The notes below the pieces were generated by a model that ran no database searches, had not been told where the DNA came from, and saw only the letters and a program-made list of their open reading frames with translations. Source: Parendozoicomonas sp. Alg238-R29 (GTDB taxonomy: Bacteria > Pseudomonadota > Gammaproteobacteria > Pseudomonadales > Endozoicomonadaceae). Taken from it: a stretch of DNA of 64,000 nt. The stretch's first letter is position 1. Each line of letters begins with the position of its first letter. Shown here in pieces: positions 45,398-54,211 of this stretch. The position numbers and the translations under genes are program-made. The DNA is taken from contig NZ_CAMZOG010000005.1 of the NCBI RefSeq assembly GCF_947331445.1, positions 35,921 through 99,920 of the forward strand. Direction: 5' to 3'.

Positions 45398-46579
45398 GTG
45401 GATCAACGACTTTCCCGTCGGGTACAGGCTGTAAAGCCTTCACCGACACTTGCAGTTACGACACGGGCCGCTGAGTTGCGTGCGTCTGGGAAAGATATTA
45501 TCGGGCTTGGAGCGGGTGAACCCGACTTCGATACTCCCGATCATATTAAAGAGGCCGCCATTAATGCCATCAATAGTGGTCAAACAAAATACACAGCGGT
45601 TGACGGAACACCTTCTCTTAAAAAAGCTATTATCGAGAAATTTCAGCGTGATAATGGTTTAACTTATCAGCCTTCACAAATTCTTGTGTCTGCTGGAGGG
45701 AAGCACAGCTTTTTTAATATGGCGCTGGCGCTACTTGATACTGGTGATGAGGTGGTTATTCCTGCGCCTTACTGGGTGTCTTATCCAGATATGGTGCGTA
45801 TTGCTGAAGGTGTTCCTGTTATTGTTGAAGCTGGAGCGGATAACCATTTTAAAATTACCGCTGCGCAATTGCGGGCAGCAATGAGCGAGAAAACCCGGCT
45901 TGTGGTTTTAAACAGTCCCTCCAACCCAACGGGGATGGCCTACTCGGAACAAGAACTTAAAGAGCTGGCTGATGTATTGCTTGAGTTTCCGAATGTTCTG
46001 GTGGCCACAGATGATATGTATGAGCATATTCTCTGGGGTGATGAGGCGTTTGTGAATATTGTTAATGTATGCCCTGAGCTTTATGACCGTGCCATTGTTA
46101 TGAATGGAGTCTCTAAGGCTTATTCCATGACCGGCTGGCGAATTGGTTATGTGGGTGGCCCTGAGTGGCTCATTAAGAATATGAAAAAGATTCAGTCCCA
46201 AAGTACGTCAAATCCATGTTCTATTGCTCAGGCTGCTGCTGAGGCGGCACTGTCTGGTCCTCAGGAATGTGTTAAGGAAATGGTTATTGCTTTCAAGCAG
46301 CGTCATGATCATGTACTGGATCGGCTGAACCAGCTGCCCGGTGTGGCAGCGCTACCGGCAGATGGAACGTTCTATAGTTTTCCTGATTTCAGTGAAGCCA
46401 TGGCGGCCGGTGGTTATAAGACAGATGTTGAATATGCAGAAGCCTTATTGGAAGCTGGTGTAGCTCTTGTTCCTGGCTCCGCATTCGGGGCTCCCGGGCA
46501 TATGCGACTGTCTTTTGCGACCAGTATGGAAAACCTTGATAAGGCGATCGATCGTTTGGCCGCTTTCTTGAGCAGGTAA
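45398..46579 (+). CDS. Aspartate aminotransferase, class I subgroup b
   Basis: This PLP aminotransferase of 393 residues carries [23 protein letters not shown] and the PLP lysine in [15 protein letters not shown]. It is the type Ib enzyme rather than the E. coli AspC type Ia. It moves amino groups between aspartate and 2-oxoglutarate and may also use prephenate. I prefer GTG 45398 as start, since gaggagagagg lies just upstream and the conserved N-terminus ([16 protein letters not shown]) follows; a GTG at 45374 adds eight residues. It is divergent from uvrB, with the tRNA gene downstream. Confidence 0.94.
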   Translation: MDQRLSRRVQAVKPSPTLAVTTRAAELRASGKDIIGLGAGEPDFDTPDHIKEAAINAINSGQTKYTAVDGTPSLKKAIIEKFQRDNGLTYQPSQILVSAGGKHSFFNMALALLDTGDEVVIPAPYWVSYPDMVRIAEGVPVIVEAGADNHFKITAAQLRAAMSEKTRLVVLNSPSNPTGMAYSEQELKELADVLLEFPNVLVATDDMYEHILWGDEAFVNIVNVCPELYDRAIVMNGVSKAYSMTGWRIGYVGGPEWLIKNMKKIQSQSTSNPCSIAQAAAEAALSGPQECVKEMVIAFKQRHDHVLDRLNQLPGVAALPADGTFYSFPDFSEAMAAGGYKTDVEYAEALLEAGVALVPGSAFGAPGHMRLSFATSMENLDKAIDRLAAFLSR

Positions 46580-46592
46580 GCAATTTTTAGAT

Positions 46593-46627
46593 GGGCGTCT
46601 GCAGATGCTTGGCGCCCTTATAATTTT
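46593..46627 (+). terminator. Terminator after the aspartate aminotransferase gene
   Basis: gggcg (46593-46597) pairs with cgccc (46613-46617), and the downstream sequence ttataatttttta is T-rich. The hairpin is short but correctly placed. Confidence 0.7.
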
Positions 46628-46641
46628 TTACTCTATGGCTG

Positions 46642-46670
46642 TTGACCAAGGCGAAAGCAGTTAGTAGACT
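46642..46670 (+). promoter_or_regulatory. tRNA-Asn promoter
   Basis: ttgacc (46642-46647) and tagact (46665-46670) are spaced by 17 bases, a good sigma-70 arrangement. The expected start of transcription is about 15 bases before the tRNA. Confidence 0.75.
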
Positions 46671-46693
46671 TCGGTTCGAAATCGCAAGACAGA

Positions 46694-46769
46694 TCCCCGA
46701 TAGCTCAGTTGGTAGAGCAAATGACTGTTAATCATTGGGTCACTGGTTCGAGTCCAGTTCGGGGAGCCA
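46694..46769 (+). tRNA. tRNA-Asn (GTT anticodon)
   Basis: The acceptor stem tccccga pairs with tcgggga, and the discriminator G is followed by an encoded CCA. The D-arm (agctcagttggtagagc) and T-arm (ctggttcgagtccag) are standard. The anticodon loop ctgttaa gives GTT, reading AAC and AAU. The gene is 76 nt including CCA. No integrase gene or attachment-site duplication is seen beside it. Confidence 0.97.
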
Positions 46770-47214
46770 CTTTTTATTACAAGCTTATAATCATTAATTA
46801 AAGCAATCTGCTTTCCCTTCCTTTCAGTTCAATAAAATTATCAAATTCATCTACCTGAAAAATTCCAATCTTGTTTGGCTTTTTGTGCTCCTGAAAAGTA
46901 CTCAAAATCGCATAATTCATTTATTGCATTATCAGCTATTTGAGTTGTCGTGGTTCTTATGGATCAACCCCTTCAAGCCTTTGTGGGCTGACTGGTTATT
47001 GATAGCGGTGTAGAAGGTTGATTTCCGAATTTAGGCCCAGAATAACAAAGCCCCGGCGTAGTCGCAGAGGCTTTGTGAGATGGGTGGCCACGCTGGAGCA
47101 TAGTTGTTTTCAGAGTGCTTTTACCACGAGTGTTTTTACCACGAGTGTTTTTACCACGAGTGTTTTTACCACGAGTGTTTTTACCACGAGTGTTTTTACC
47201 AATAGTGGTTTGAT
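46770..47214. other. Intergenic region between tRNA-Asn and mutS
   Basis: This is 445 bp with no recognisable gene. The only clear structure is the tandem 15-bp array near its right end. A 66-codon reading frame (47018-47218) runs through the array and would encode FTTSV repeats, but it has no homologue I recognise and no ribosome-binding site. Confidence 0.6.
47116..47205 (+). repeat. Six tandem copies of a 15-bp unit
   Basis: The unit tgtttttaccacgag occurs six times head to tail. Copies two to five are identical, the first has one base changed (tgctttt) and the last ends aatag. The array ends ten bases before the mutS stop codon. Confidence 0.95.
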
Positions 47215-49809
47215 CTAGTTTGTCATCTCCTTAAGTTGGTAAAGCAGGTTTAATGCTTCTCGAGGAGTAAGATTATCTGGATTTAGCTCATTCAGTTCTT
47301 CAACCGCAGGGTGGTTGGTTGGTGAGAATAGATCTACCTGTGGGCTTATCATGTCGACTTTTTTCCGTGGTGCTGGCATTTCAGCAGGCGCGGAAGCCTT
47401 TGCCATATCCCCGGCTTCCAGCTGTTCCAGGCGACCTTTAGCTAGCTGAATAACATCTCGTGGAACCCCTGCAAGTTGTGCCACCTGCAAGCCATAACTC
47501 TGGCTTGCCGGACCTTCCTGAATAGCATGCAGGAATACAATGCTGTCGCCATGTTCTGTTGCGTTCAGGTGAACATTAACAACGCCGGATGTTTCTTCTG
47601 GCAGCTGTGTTAACTCAAAGTAATGCGTGGCGAACAGGGTGAAGGCTTTTACTTGGTCGGCCAGATGGCGGGCGCAAGCCCAGGCAAGTGATAGGCCGTC
47701 AAAGGTGCTGGTGCCACGACCTACTTCATCCATCAATACCAGGCTGCGCTCTGTTGCATTGTTAAGGATACTGGCCGTTTCGGTCATTTCTACCATGAAG
47801 GTAGAGCGGCCGCCGGCCAAATCATCCGATGAGCCGATACGGGTAAATATGCGGTCCACCAAGCCAATCTTTGCGCTGGCGGCAGGTACATAGCTGCCAA
47901 TGTGGGCTAGCAGAACAATCAATGCTGCCTGACGCATATAAGTCGATTTACCACCCATGTTGGGGCCGGTAATGACCAGCATGCGCCGGTCGTTGCATAA
48001 CTCCAGACTATTGGCGACAAAAGGTTCTTCCAGTACCTGCTCCACAACCGGATGGCGACCTTCGTCAATATGAAGGCCGGGTTCATCTGTGAGTTCGGGG
48101 CGACACAGGTTAAGTGTCTGGCTGCGTTCTGCCAGACTGGTCAGAACGTCCAGCTCCGCAATAGCGGCTGCAGAATCTTGCAATAATCCGAGGTTTTCGT
48201 TCAGCTTTTCCAGCAGTTCTTCGTAGAGTGCTTTTTCCCGAGCTAGTGCACGACTTTTACTGGACAGAGCTTTATCTTCAAACTCTTTTAATTCCGGTGT
48301 TATGAAACGTTCATTGTTTTTCAGTGTTTGTCGGCGAATATAATCGGCAGGGGCATCTTCAGATTCGCGACGGCTGATTTCAATGTAGTACCCATGAACA
48401 CGGTTAAAGCCAACTTTCAGGGTGCTCAGGCCGGAACGTTCTTTTTCCCGTTTTTCCAGATCAAGCAGGTAACCACCTGCATTCTCGCTGAGTGCTCGTA
48501 GTTCATCCAGCTCTTCATCGTAACCTGTGGCAATGACCCCTCCATCACGAATGACCACCGGAGGGTTTTCAATAATGCCCCGTTGGAGTAGATCAACCTC
48601 TTCAGGGAAAACGCTGATGCGTTCGGATAGGGTGCCTAGAAGATCACTGGCGACAGTGGTCAGGTTGGTCTGAATTTCCGGGAGGCACGATAGTGCGTCA
48701 CGCAAGCGAGCCAAATCCCGTGGGCGGGCAGAGTGAAGGGCAACGCGTCCCAAAATACGTTCGATATCGCTGATGCCACGGAGTACTGGTGTCAGAGATT
48801 CGTAAGTGTAATGTTCCAACAGGCCAGCAATAGCATTCTGGCGGAGATCTAATTTTTTGCGATGGCAAAGTGGACGGTTCAGCCAGCGAGCCATCAGGCG
48901 GCTGCCCATGGCTGTCGCGGTGCTGTCCATAACCGACAGCAGTGTGTTGTCTTTGCCGCCGTTGAGATTAATGTCTAACTCTAAATTGCTGCGACTTGCG
49001 GCATCGAGAACAACAGTTTCTTCCCGCCGTTCCACAGAAATGGAGCGTAGGTGTGGCAGCTCTGTACGTTGAGTATCACGCACATATTGAAGCAGGCAGC
49101 CAGCCGCTTCAATGGCAACACTCATCTGCTCGCAACCGAAGCCTGCCAGATCTTTGGTGGCGAATTGGCGGATCAGTAAGTCATGGGCGCTGTCGCGATC
49201 AAAACACCAGGGCGGCTGGCGGTTTGCACCTTTACGTTTGGCAACTTGGTCTGGAAACGTGCGATCTTCACTTAGCAGAAGCTCCCGGGGAGAGAGGCGT
49301 TGGATTTCGCTAAGGACAGCTTCTTCTGTTTTAACTTCCATAATCCGGAAGCGGCCACTGGTGATATCCAGCCAGGCCATGCCGTATTCTTCTTTCTGGC
49401 GATGGATTGCCATCAGCCAGTTGTCACTGTGCTCTTCCAGCAGGGCTTCATCACTGACTGTTCCTGGCGTGATAACCCGGGTGACTTTCCGTTCAACGGG
49501 ACCTTTACTGGTAGCAGGGTCGCCAATCTGTTCGGCAATGGCAACGGATTCACCCAGCTTTACCAGACGGGCCAGATATCCTTCAGCTGCATGGTAGGGG
49601 ATGCCGGCCATGGGGATGGGGTCGCCGGCAGAGTGGCCACGGGCTGTGAGGGTTATATCCAGTAATTCTGCCGCTTTGCGAGCATCGTCGTAGAAAAGCT
49701 CATAAAAATCCCCCATGCGGTAGAACACCAACTGGTTGCGGTGCTCCTGTTTGATGCGAAGGTATTGTTGCATCATCGGGGTATGGGTGGATTGTTTCTC
49801 TTTTGCCAT
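47215..49809 (-). CDS. mutS: DNA mismatch repair protein MutS
   Basis: MutS detects mispaired bases and starts mismatch repair. The 864-residue protein has the mismatch-contact motif [11 protein letters not shown], lever and clamp domains, the Walker A loop [14 protein letters not shown], the Walker [16 protein letters not shown] and a C-terminal dimer region ending LYQLKEMTN. Length agrees with E. coli MutS (853). The ATG at 49809 is used; a TTG two codons before is an alternative. It is a single minus-strand gene, its 3' end ten bases from a tandem repeat array. Confidence 0.97.
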   Translation of the reverse strand: MAKEKQSTHTPMMQQYLRIKQEHRNQLVFYRMGDFYELFYDDARKAAELLDITLTARGHSAGDPIPMAGIPYHAAEGYLARLVKLGESVAIAEQIGDPATSKGPVERKVTRVITPGTVSDEALLEEHSDNWLMAIHRQKEEYGMAWLDITSGRFRIMEVKTEEAVLSEIQRLSPRELLLSEDRTFPDQVAKRKGANRQPPWCFDRDSAHDLLIRQFATKDLAGFGCEQMSVAIEAAGCLLQYVRDTQRTELPHLRSISVERREETVVLDAASRSNLELDINLNGGKDNTLLSVMDSTATAMGSRLMARWLNRPLCHRKKLDLRQNAIAGLLEHYTYESLTPVLRGISDIERILGRVALHSARPRDLARLRDALSCLPEIQTNLTTVASDLLGTLSERISVFPEEVDLLQRGIIENPPVVIRDGGVIATGYDEELDELRALSENAGGYLLDLEKREKERSGLSTLKVGFNRVHGYYIEISRRESEDAPADYIRRQTLKNNERFITPELKEFEDKALSSKSRALAREKALYEELLEKLNENLGLLQDSAAAIAELDVLTSLAERSQTLNLCRPELTDEPGLHIDEGRHPVVEQVLEEPFVANSLELCNDRRMLVITGPNMGGKSTYMRQAALIVLLAHIGSYVPAASAKIGLVDRIFTRIGSSDDLAGGRSTFMVEMTETASILNNATERSLVLMDEVGRGTSTFDGLSLAWACARHLADQVKAFTLFATHYFELTQLPEETSGVVNVHLNATEHGDSIVFLHAIQEGPASQSYGLQVAQLAGVPRDVIQLAKGRLEQLEAGDMAKASAPAEMPAPRKKVDMISPQVDLFSPTNHPAVEELNELNPDNLTPREALNLLYQLKEMTN

Positions 49810-49926
49810 CTGCAATCTGTCGTTTGAGCTGATTCTGAAAATGCGGGAAATCCGACCATCTTATCATGTGCGGCCTTGCAGAGTGTTTAAAAATTGATTT
49901 CGATCGTTTGATCTTTTCTTCTTGGA

Positions 49927-49946
49927 GCCGGATCAGGCGATCCGGC
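49927..49946. other. Perfect 8-bp hairpin between mutS and the host-attachment gene
   Basis: gccggatc (49927-49934) pairs with gatccggc (49939-49946) around a 4-nt loop. It follows the stop of the gene ending at 49955 on the minus strand. There is no T run downstream, so terminator function is doubtful. Confidence 0.45.
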
Positions 49947-49954
49947 GTGAGGTG

Positions 49955-50416
49955 TTAGAAGTTATTGGAAAGCATGGTCTGGGGGCTGAGATGCTGCATG
50001 ATGCGTTCATCATTCTCAGTAACCAGATTTTTGTTGACCTTGTGGGTCAAGGGGATGTCTTTTTTCAGTTTTGGCAGTAACTCACCCATAAATCCTGGTG
50101 GCGCGCAGACCTGCAACGCCTGAAAGCTATGCTGATCATGGGCATGGTTGATAGCTTTGGCAATCATGTGGGTGAAGCGAGAATTTTCCTGATGTTTGGG
50201 GGAGCGATCCGGTGTTCCGAGGCCGCGGTTTGCCATAGAGTCGGGACTTCGGGTTTTGGTCGTATGCCCGGTTCTGTCGGTTATAAAATCTCCATTATGC
50301 CACCGCCCTTCTTCATGCTGAATGTGATCAAGTAGTTGCAGGTCGTGTTGGTGGGGATGGAAGTTATACATGCAGGCCTGACTGTTATCGGCCACAAGAA
50401 CCCAGATGGGACGCAT
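49955..50416 (-). CDS. Host-attachment-family protein
   Basis: The 153-residue protein resembles the family annotated as host attachment proteins, with the N-terminal WVLVADNSQACMY strand, a DRTGHTTKTRSP-type loop and the C-terminal HKVNKNLVTENDERIMQHL segment. The name comes from a plant-associated bacterium; the molecular role is not established and similarity to RNA-release-factor-like (baeRF) folds is only suggested. The ATG at 50416 is chosen because ggagga sits seven bases upstream; a frame from 50443 is not supported. It lies alone on the minus strand. Confidence 0.8.
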   Translation of the reverse strand: MRPIWVLVADNSQACMYNFHPHQHDLQLLDHIQHEEGRWHNGDFITDRTGHTTKTRSPDSMANRGLGTPDRSPKHQENSRFTHMIAKAINHAHDQHSFQALQVCAPPGFMGELLPKLKKDIPLTHKVNKNLVTENDERIMQHLSPQTMLSNNF

Positions 50417-50487
50417 ACGCTTATCCTCCGTAGAGTCACGCAATAAAATTAGTCTATTTGTGGAGGAATAGGGGAAGGAAAATGCAA

Positions 50488-50510
50488 TACGACAGGCAAG
50501 GCCTGTCGTA
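50488..50510 (-). terminator. Terminator after the MaoC gene
   Basis: tacgacaggc (50488-50497) pairs perfectly with gcctgtcgta (50501-50510) around a 3-nt loop. On the minus strand ttgcattttcc follows. It lies after the MaoC stop at 50537, so it probably ends the minus-strand lipase-MaoC transcript. Confidence 0.7.
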
Positions 50511-50536
50511 CAAAGCGGTATTTTGGCTATGGTTTC

Positions 50537-51019
50537 TTATTTGAGGCCGTCTATGTTGACCTTTGGCAGGTTCGCTTCCTCAAGAACAACCTGCTCCTGA
50601 CCAGGCATAACCGTGGCCTTTCCTTTAACAACAAATTGGCCATTCTGGTTCACTACGTTGGTGGCAAAGGTAGCCATTTTGGTTCGTTCATTCTTTTCCA
50701 GAACCTCCAGCTGAACTGTCAGTTCATCGCCAACTTTTGCCGGGCGCAGGAATTTCAATTCCTGACTTCGATAAACGCCGCTCGGACCGGGCATAATCAT
50801 TGCCAGGGCCGCGGAAATCAGGGAGCCGGTCCACATGCCGTGGGCAATGCGTTCACCAAACTGAGATGTTGATGCAAACTCTTTATCTACGTGTATGGGA
50901 TTGTGGTCACCGGATACAGTAGCGAACAAAATCAAATCCTGCTCGGTGAGGGTGCGCTGATAAGTTGCAGTATCACCAATGTTGAGCTTGTTATAAGGCA
51001 CGTTTGCCAGGGTTGTCAC
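50537..51019 (-). CDS. MaoC-family (R)-specific enoyl-CoA hydratase
   Basis: The 160-residue hot-dog protein has the hydratase motif FATVSGDHNPIHVDKEFA with the catalytic Asp-His pair, followed by IAHGMWTGSL. This is the PhaJ-type hydratase that converts trans-2-enoyl-CoA to (R)-3-hydroxyacyl-CoA, a link between beta-oxidation and storage polymers. Substrate range is unknown. It lies 26 bp downstream of the hydrolase gene on the same strand, so they are likely co-transcribed. Confidence 0.85.
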   Translation of the reverse strand: MTTLANVPYNKLNIGDTATYQRTLTEQDLILFATVSGDHNPIHVDKEFASTSQFGERIAHGMWTGSLISAALAMIMPGPSGVYRSQELKFLRPAKVGDELTVQLEVLEKNERTKMATFATNVVNQNGQFVVKGKATVMPGQEQVVLEEANLPKVNIDGLK

Positions 51020-51045
51020 ACAGTAGTCCTCATAAAACTACAGAC

Positions 51046-52017
51046 TTAATCCCTGGCGCTTTGTGTGACCTCGGGTTCCATCTGTAGTTTGTTTTTGTCA
51101 GGGGTATGATGTTCCAGCCAGACAAGTAATTTGGCTGTTACCTCATCGCGATTGGTTTCGTTCAGCATTTCATGGCGGCCATTCGGCCAGATATCGCAAG
51201 TGATATCTGTGATGCCTGCGCTGGAAAGACTGTCTGCCAGTTTTTGCAGACCTTTGCCAGCCTGGCCAACAGGGTCTTGATCCCCACCAGTAATGTATAA
51301 AGGTAGCCGGGAATCAATTTTTTTCAGGGCAGATACCGATGAAATCGATAACAGACCATGAAAAAGATCCAGCCATAAACCATTGGTACACTGAAATCCA
51401 CACAGTTTATCAGCTATATAAGCATCGACCTCTGCAGAATCCCGTGAAAGCCAATCGAATTGAGTGCGAACAGGCTTAAACGCGTTGTTATACGAGCCGA
51501 ACGTAAGTGTGTCAACCAACTTGCTGCAGCCTGTTCGCCCAATGCGATAACTCTCTATCAGAGTGGCCAGGTTTCCCAGCTTGAGTAGTAACCGCGGGGC
51601 AAAGTTTGAACCGGAGAGGAGGGCTCCAGTTAGGTGATGTGGTTTTCGCATCAGCCAGGACTGGGTGATAAAGCTCCCCATGCTGTGGCCAAAAATAAAC
51701 AATGGGACACCAGGACAGAAACTGTGTAAATGGTCCCAGGCGTAATCAACATCCTCCACGACCTTCTCCCACCCCCGCTCGTGGGCAAATGTACCCAGTT
51801 CAAGCTCTGGAGTATCGGGGCCGTGCCCACGATGATCGATAGCCATCACTGTGTAACCGGCCTTGTTCAGCGCTTCAGCGAAGCGGGCATACCTTTGCCC
51901 GTGTTCAGACATCCCATGAAGGATAAGAACTGCTCCTCTGGGGTGTTCCACAGACCAGCGATAAGCTGGTATACGGTGATGATCGCAGGAGTCCAGATGA
52001 AACTGACTGAAAACCAT
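51046..52017 (-). CDS. Alpha/beta hydrolase, monoacylglycerol lipase/lysophospholipase type
   Basis: The 323-residue serine hydrolase has the oxyanion segment LHGMSEHGQRY, the nucleophile elbow GHSMGS (catalytic Ser), a catalytic Asp in GGDQDPVG and a His in NGRHEMLNE. Domain order is that of the Hydrolase_4/lysophospholipase-like group. There is no signal peptide, so it is probably cytoplasmic. It is upstream of the MaoC gene on the minus strand, which fits a role in lipid breakdown. Substrate is not decided by sequence. Confidence 0.88.
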   Translation of the reverse strand: MVFSQFHLDSCDHHRIPAYRWSVEHPRGAVLILHGMSEHGQRYARFAEALNKAGYTVMAIDHRGHGPDTPELELGTFAHERGWEKVVEDVDYAWDHLHSFCPGVPLFIFGHSMGSFITQSWLMRKPHHLTGALLSGSNFAPRLLLKLGNLATLIESYRIGRTGCSKLVDTLTFGSYNNAFKPVRTQFDWLSRDSAEVDAYIADKLCGFQCTNGLWLDLFHGLLSISSVSALKKIDSRLPLYITGGDQDPVGQAGKGLQKLADSLSSAGITDITCDIWPNGRHEMLNETNRDEVTAKLLVWLEHHTPDKNKLQMEPEVTQSARD

Positions 52018-52485
52018 GTCTTCCCCCTGACTTTTAAAGGGGTATTGTTGAATACGCCCTTATATTTTCGTTGTTATTTGAGGTTATTCGCTGGTTATGG
52101 TGACAGATAGAGCCGGTGAACTGCAAATGTCTTTCAGGTGCCATAAATGTAAATTTTCTTTTCTCTACATATCAATAGGTTACTGGATTGAAACCCTGAA
52201 AAACTGTTAATCTACGCCGCTATTTTCAGTAGCTTCTGAAATAACCTCTCCGTTTTTTATCAGCATATGCCCTACAAAGGCTAAATGTTCTCGCTATATT
52301 CGATCTGCATTATTAAAGATATGGCTTGAGTAAGACAAACTGATTGATGAGAGGTTGGTTCAGAAGTTAGCTGCTCTGGGCGGATACTCCGAATCAGGAG
52401 CGCTTTCTAATCCTTTTCAGTACTTGCAGATATTCTGTCCTGGTGTCTACCAGTCAGGATTCACCCGTTATATCAGGAGTCAGAC
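52018..52485. other. Divergent intergenic region, 468 bp
   Basis: This gap separates the minus-strand hydrolase gene from plus-strand fadD and must carry both promoters. The fadD ribosome-binding site is caggag, eight bases before ATG 52486. I see no convincing hairpin, operator or small ORF; a short imperfect stem near 52220-52245 is too weak to call. Confidence 0.5.
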
Positions 52486-54186
52486 ATGAGTGGGAATTTT
52501 TGGGCCGAGAAGTACCCTGACGGTATCGCCCCAAATATCGGTGAGGTGCCGTATTCTTCGATTCTGGATGTCCTTGATCTGGCTTGTGATAAGTTTCAGC
52601 ACAAACCTGCCTTTTCCAACCTTGGCAAAACCATCACCTACGGGGATTTGAACGCTTTAAGTGATCGCTTTGCGGCCTGGCTGCAGCGTGAAACTGACCT
52701 TGTTCCCGGAGACCGTATCGCTGTTCAGTTACCTAACCTGATGCAGTTTCCAGTAGTTGTGTTCGGTGCATTGAAGGCAGGACTGATTATTGTGAACACT
52801 AACCCGCTTTATACTGAGCGGGAAATGGAACATCAGTTTAAAGATTCCGGTGCCAAAGCACTTGTCGTGCTGGCAAATATGGCGCATCTGGCTGAGGTCG
52901 TGGTTCCCCACACAAGTATCAAACACATTATAGTGACTGAAATCGGGGACATGTTGCCGCCGGTAAAACGTTTAATTGTAAACAGTGTTGTTCGCCATGT
53001 GCGGAAAATGGTTCCGGCCTTTAATCTTCCTGCTGCTGTTTCTTTCAATGAAACTCTGGCCAAAGGGGCTGACCTTTCTTTGAAACGTCATAAAGCCAGC
53101 GCTTCCGATACGGCTGTTCTCCAGTACACCGGCGGTACAACGGGCGTTGCCAAGGGTGCCGAGCTCAGTCATGCCAATATCATCGCCAATATGATGCAGA
53201 TTCTGGGCATGGTGAAAAAAGATATTGTGCTGGGTGATGAGCTGATTGTCGCTCCTCTCCCGCTTTATCACATTTACTCCTTTACTGTTCATTGTATGGT
53301 GGGGCTGGTGACCGGTATGCACAGCCTGCTGATTACCAATCCAAGAGATTTGAAATCTTTTGTTAAGGATCTGCAGAAGTATCCTTTCACCATGATGGTA
53401 GGTTTGAACACTTTGTTTAACGGCCTGATGAAGAATCAGGACTTTCAGCGCTTGGATTTCTCCCGTCTGAAAATTACGCTGTCTGGCGGTATGGCCCTAC
53501 AGATGAATACGGCCAAGCGCTGGGAAAAAATGACAGATTGCGCCATTAATGAAGGCTATGGCATGACGGAAGCTTCTCCGGTAGTGACTTTGAATCCATT
53601 GTCGGATAACCGTCTCGGTAGTATTGGTATGCCCTTGCCGTCTACTGACATCAGAATTGTGAATGATGAAGGTGATGAGCAGGGTATTGGTGAAACCGGT
53701 GAACTCTGTATTCGTGGGCCTCAGATTATGAAAGGCTACTGGCAGCGCCCGGAAGAGACTGCCAAAACGTTGAGCGAGGACGGCTGGCTCAGTACTGGTG
53801 ATATTGCCACCATTGATGAAGATGGCTACCTGCGTATTGTTGATCGCAAAAAAGATATGATCAGCGTTTCAGGGTTCAACGTTTACCCCAATGAGCTGGA
53901 AGATGTACTGACCCGCCATCCGGATGTTGAACTCTGTGCGGCTATTGGTGTGCCTTGTGAAAAAACAGGTGAGAACATCAAAGTCTTTGTGGTTACCAAG
54001 AACTCGGCATTAACGTCAGATGACGTGCGTAATCATTTCCGACAGTATGTAACGGGTTATAAAGTGCCTAAGTTGGTGGAGTTTCGCAGTGAGCTGCCTG
54101 TAACCAATGTGGGTAAAATCCTTCGCCGGACTTTGCGGGATGAAGAACTTGCCAAGGCTGCCAAAAAAACAGCCGCTGCTGTGTAA
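52486..54186 (+). CDS. fadD: Long-chain fatty acid-CoA ligase
   Basis: FadD activates long-chain fatty acids with ATP and CoA for beta-oxidation. The 566-residue adenylate-forming enzyme has the AMP-binding motif QYTGGTTGVAKGAELSH, a GYGMTEASP segment, the STGDIATIDEDGYLRIVDRKKD motif (split as STGDIATIDE and DRKKDMI) and the C-terminal catalytic lysine in VGKILRRTL. Length matches E. coli FadD (561). Only one copy is here, whereas Pseudomonas has fadD1-fadD2 in tandem. hrpA follows by 25 bases, so the two may be co-transcribed. Confidence 0.95.
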   Translation: MSGNFWAEKYPDGIAPNIGEVPYSSILDVLDLACDKFQHKPAFSNLGKTITYGDLNALSDRFAAWLQRETDLVPGDRIAVQLPNLMQFPVVVFGALKAGLIIVNTNPLYTEREMEHQFKDSGAKALVVLANMAHLAEVVVPHTSIKHIIVTEIGDMLPPVKRLIVNSVVRHVRKMVPAFNLPAAVSFNETLAKGADLSLKRHKASASDTAVLQYTGGTTGVAKGAELSHANIIANMMQILGMVKKDIVLGDELIVAPLPLYHIYSFTVHCMVGLVTGMHSLLITNPRDLKSFVKDLQKYPFTMMVGLNTLFNGLMKNQDFQRLDFSRLKITLSGGMALQMNTAKRWEKMTDCAINEGYGMTEASPVVTLNPLSDNRLGSIGMPLPSTDIRIVNDEGDEQGIGETGELCIRGPQIMKGYWQRPEETAKTLSEDGWLSTGDIATIDEDGYLRIVDRKKDMISVSGFNVYPNELEDVLTRHPDVELCAAIGVPCEKTGENIKVFVVTKNSALTSDDVRNHFRQYVTGYKVPKLVEFRSELPVTNVGKILRRTLRDEELAKAAKKTAAAV

Positions 54187-54211
54187 CTTAAGAGATTAGC
54201 AACAGTTAAGC

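Noticed and set aside
47116..47205. CRISPR array
   Set aside because: Units are 15 bp in direct contact with no spacers, and no cas gene is present.
46694..47214. Genomic-island attachment site at tRNA-Asn
   Set aside because: No integrase, no duplicated tRNA 3' end and conserved genes on both sides.
47018..47218. 66-codon frame with FTTSV repeats
   Set aside because: It is produced by the 15-bp array being a multiple of three; no ribosome-binding site or homologue is evident.
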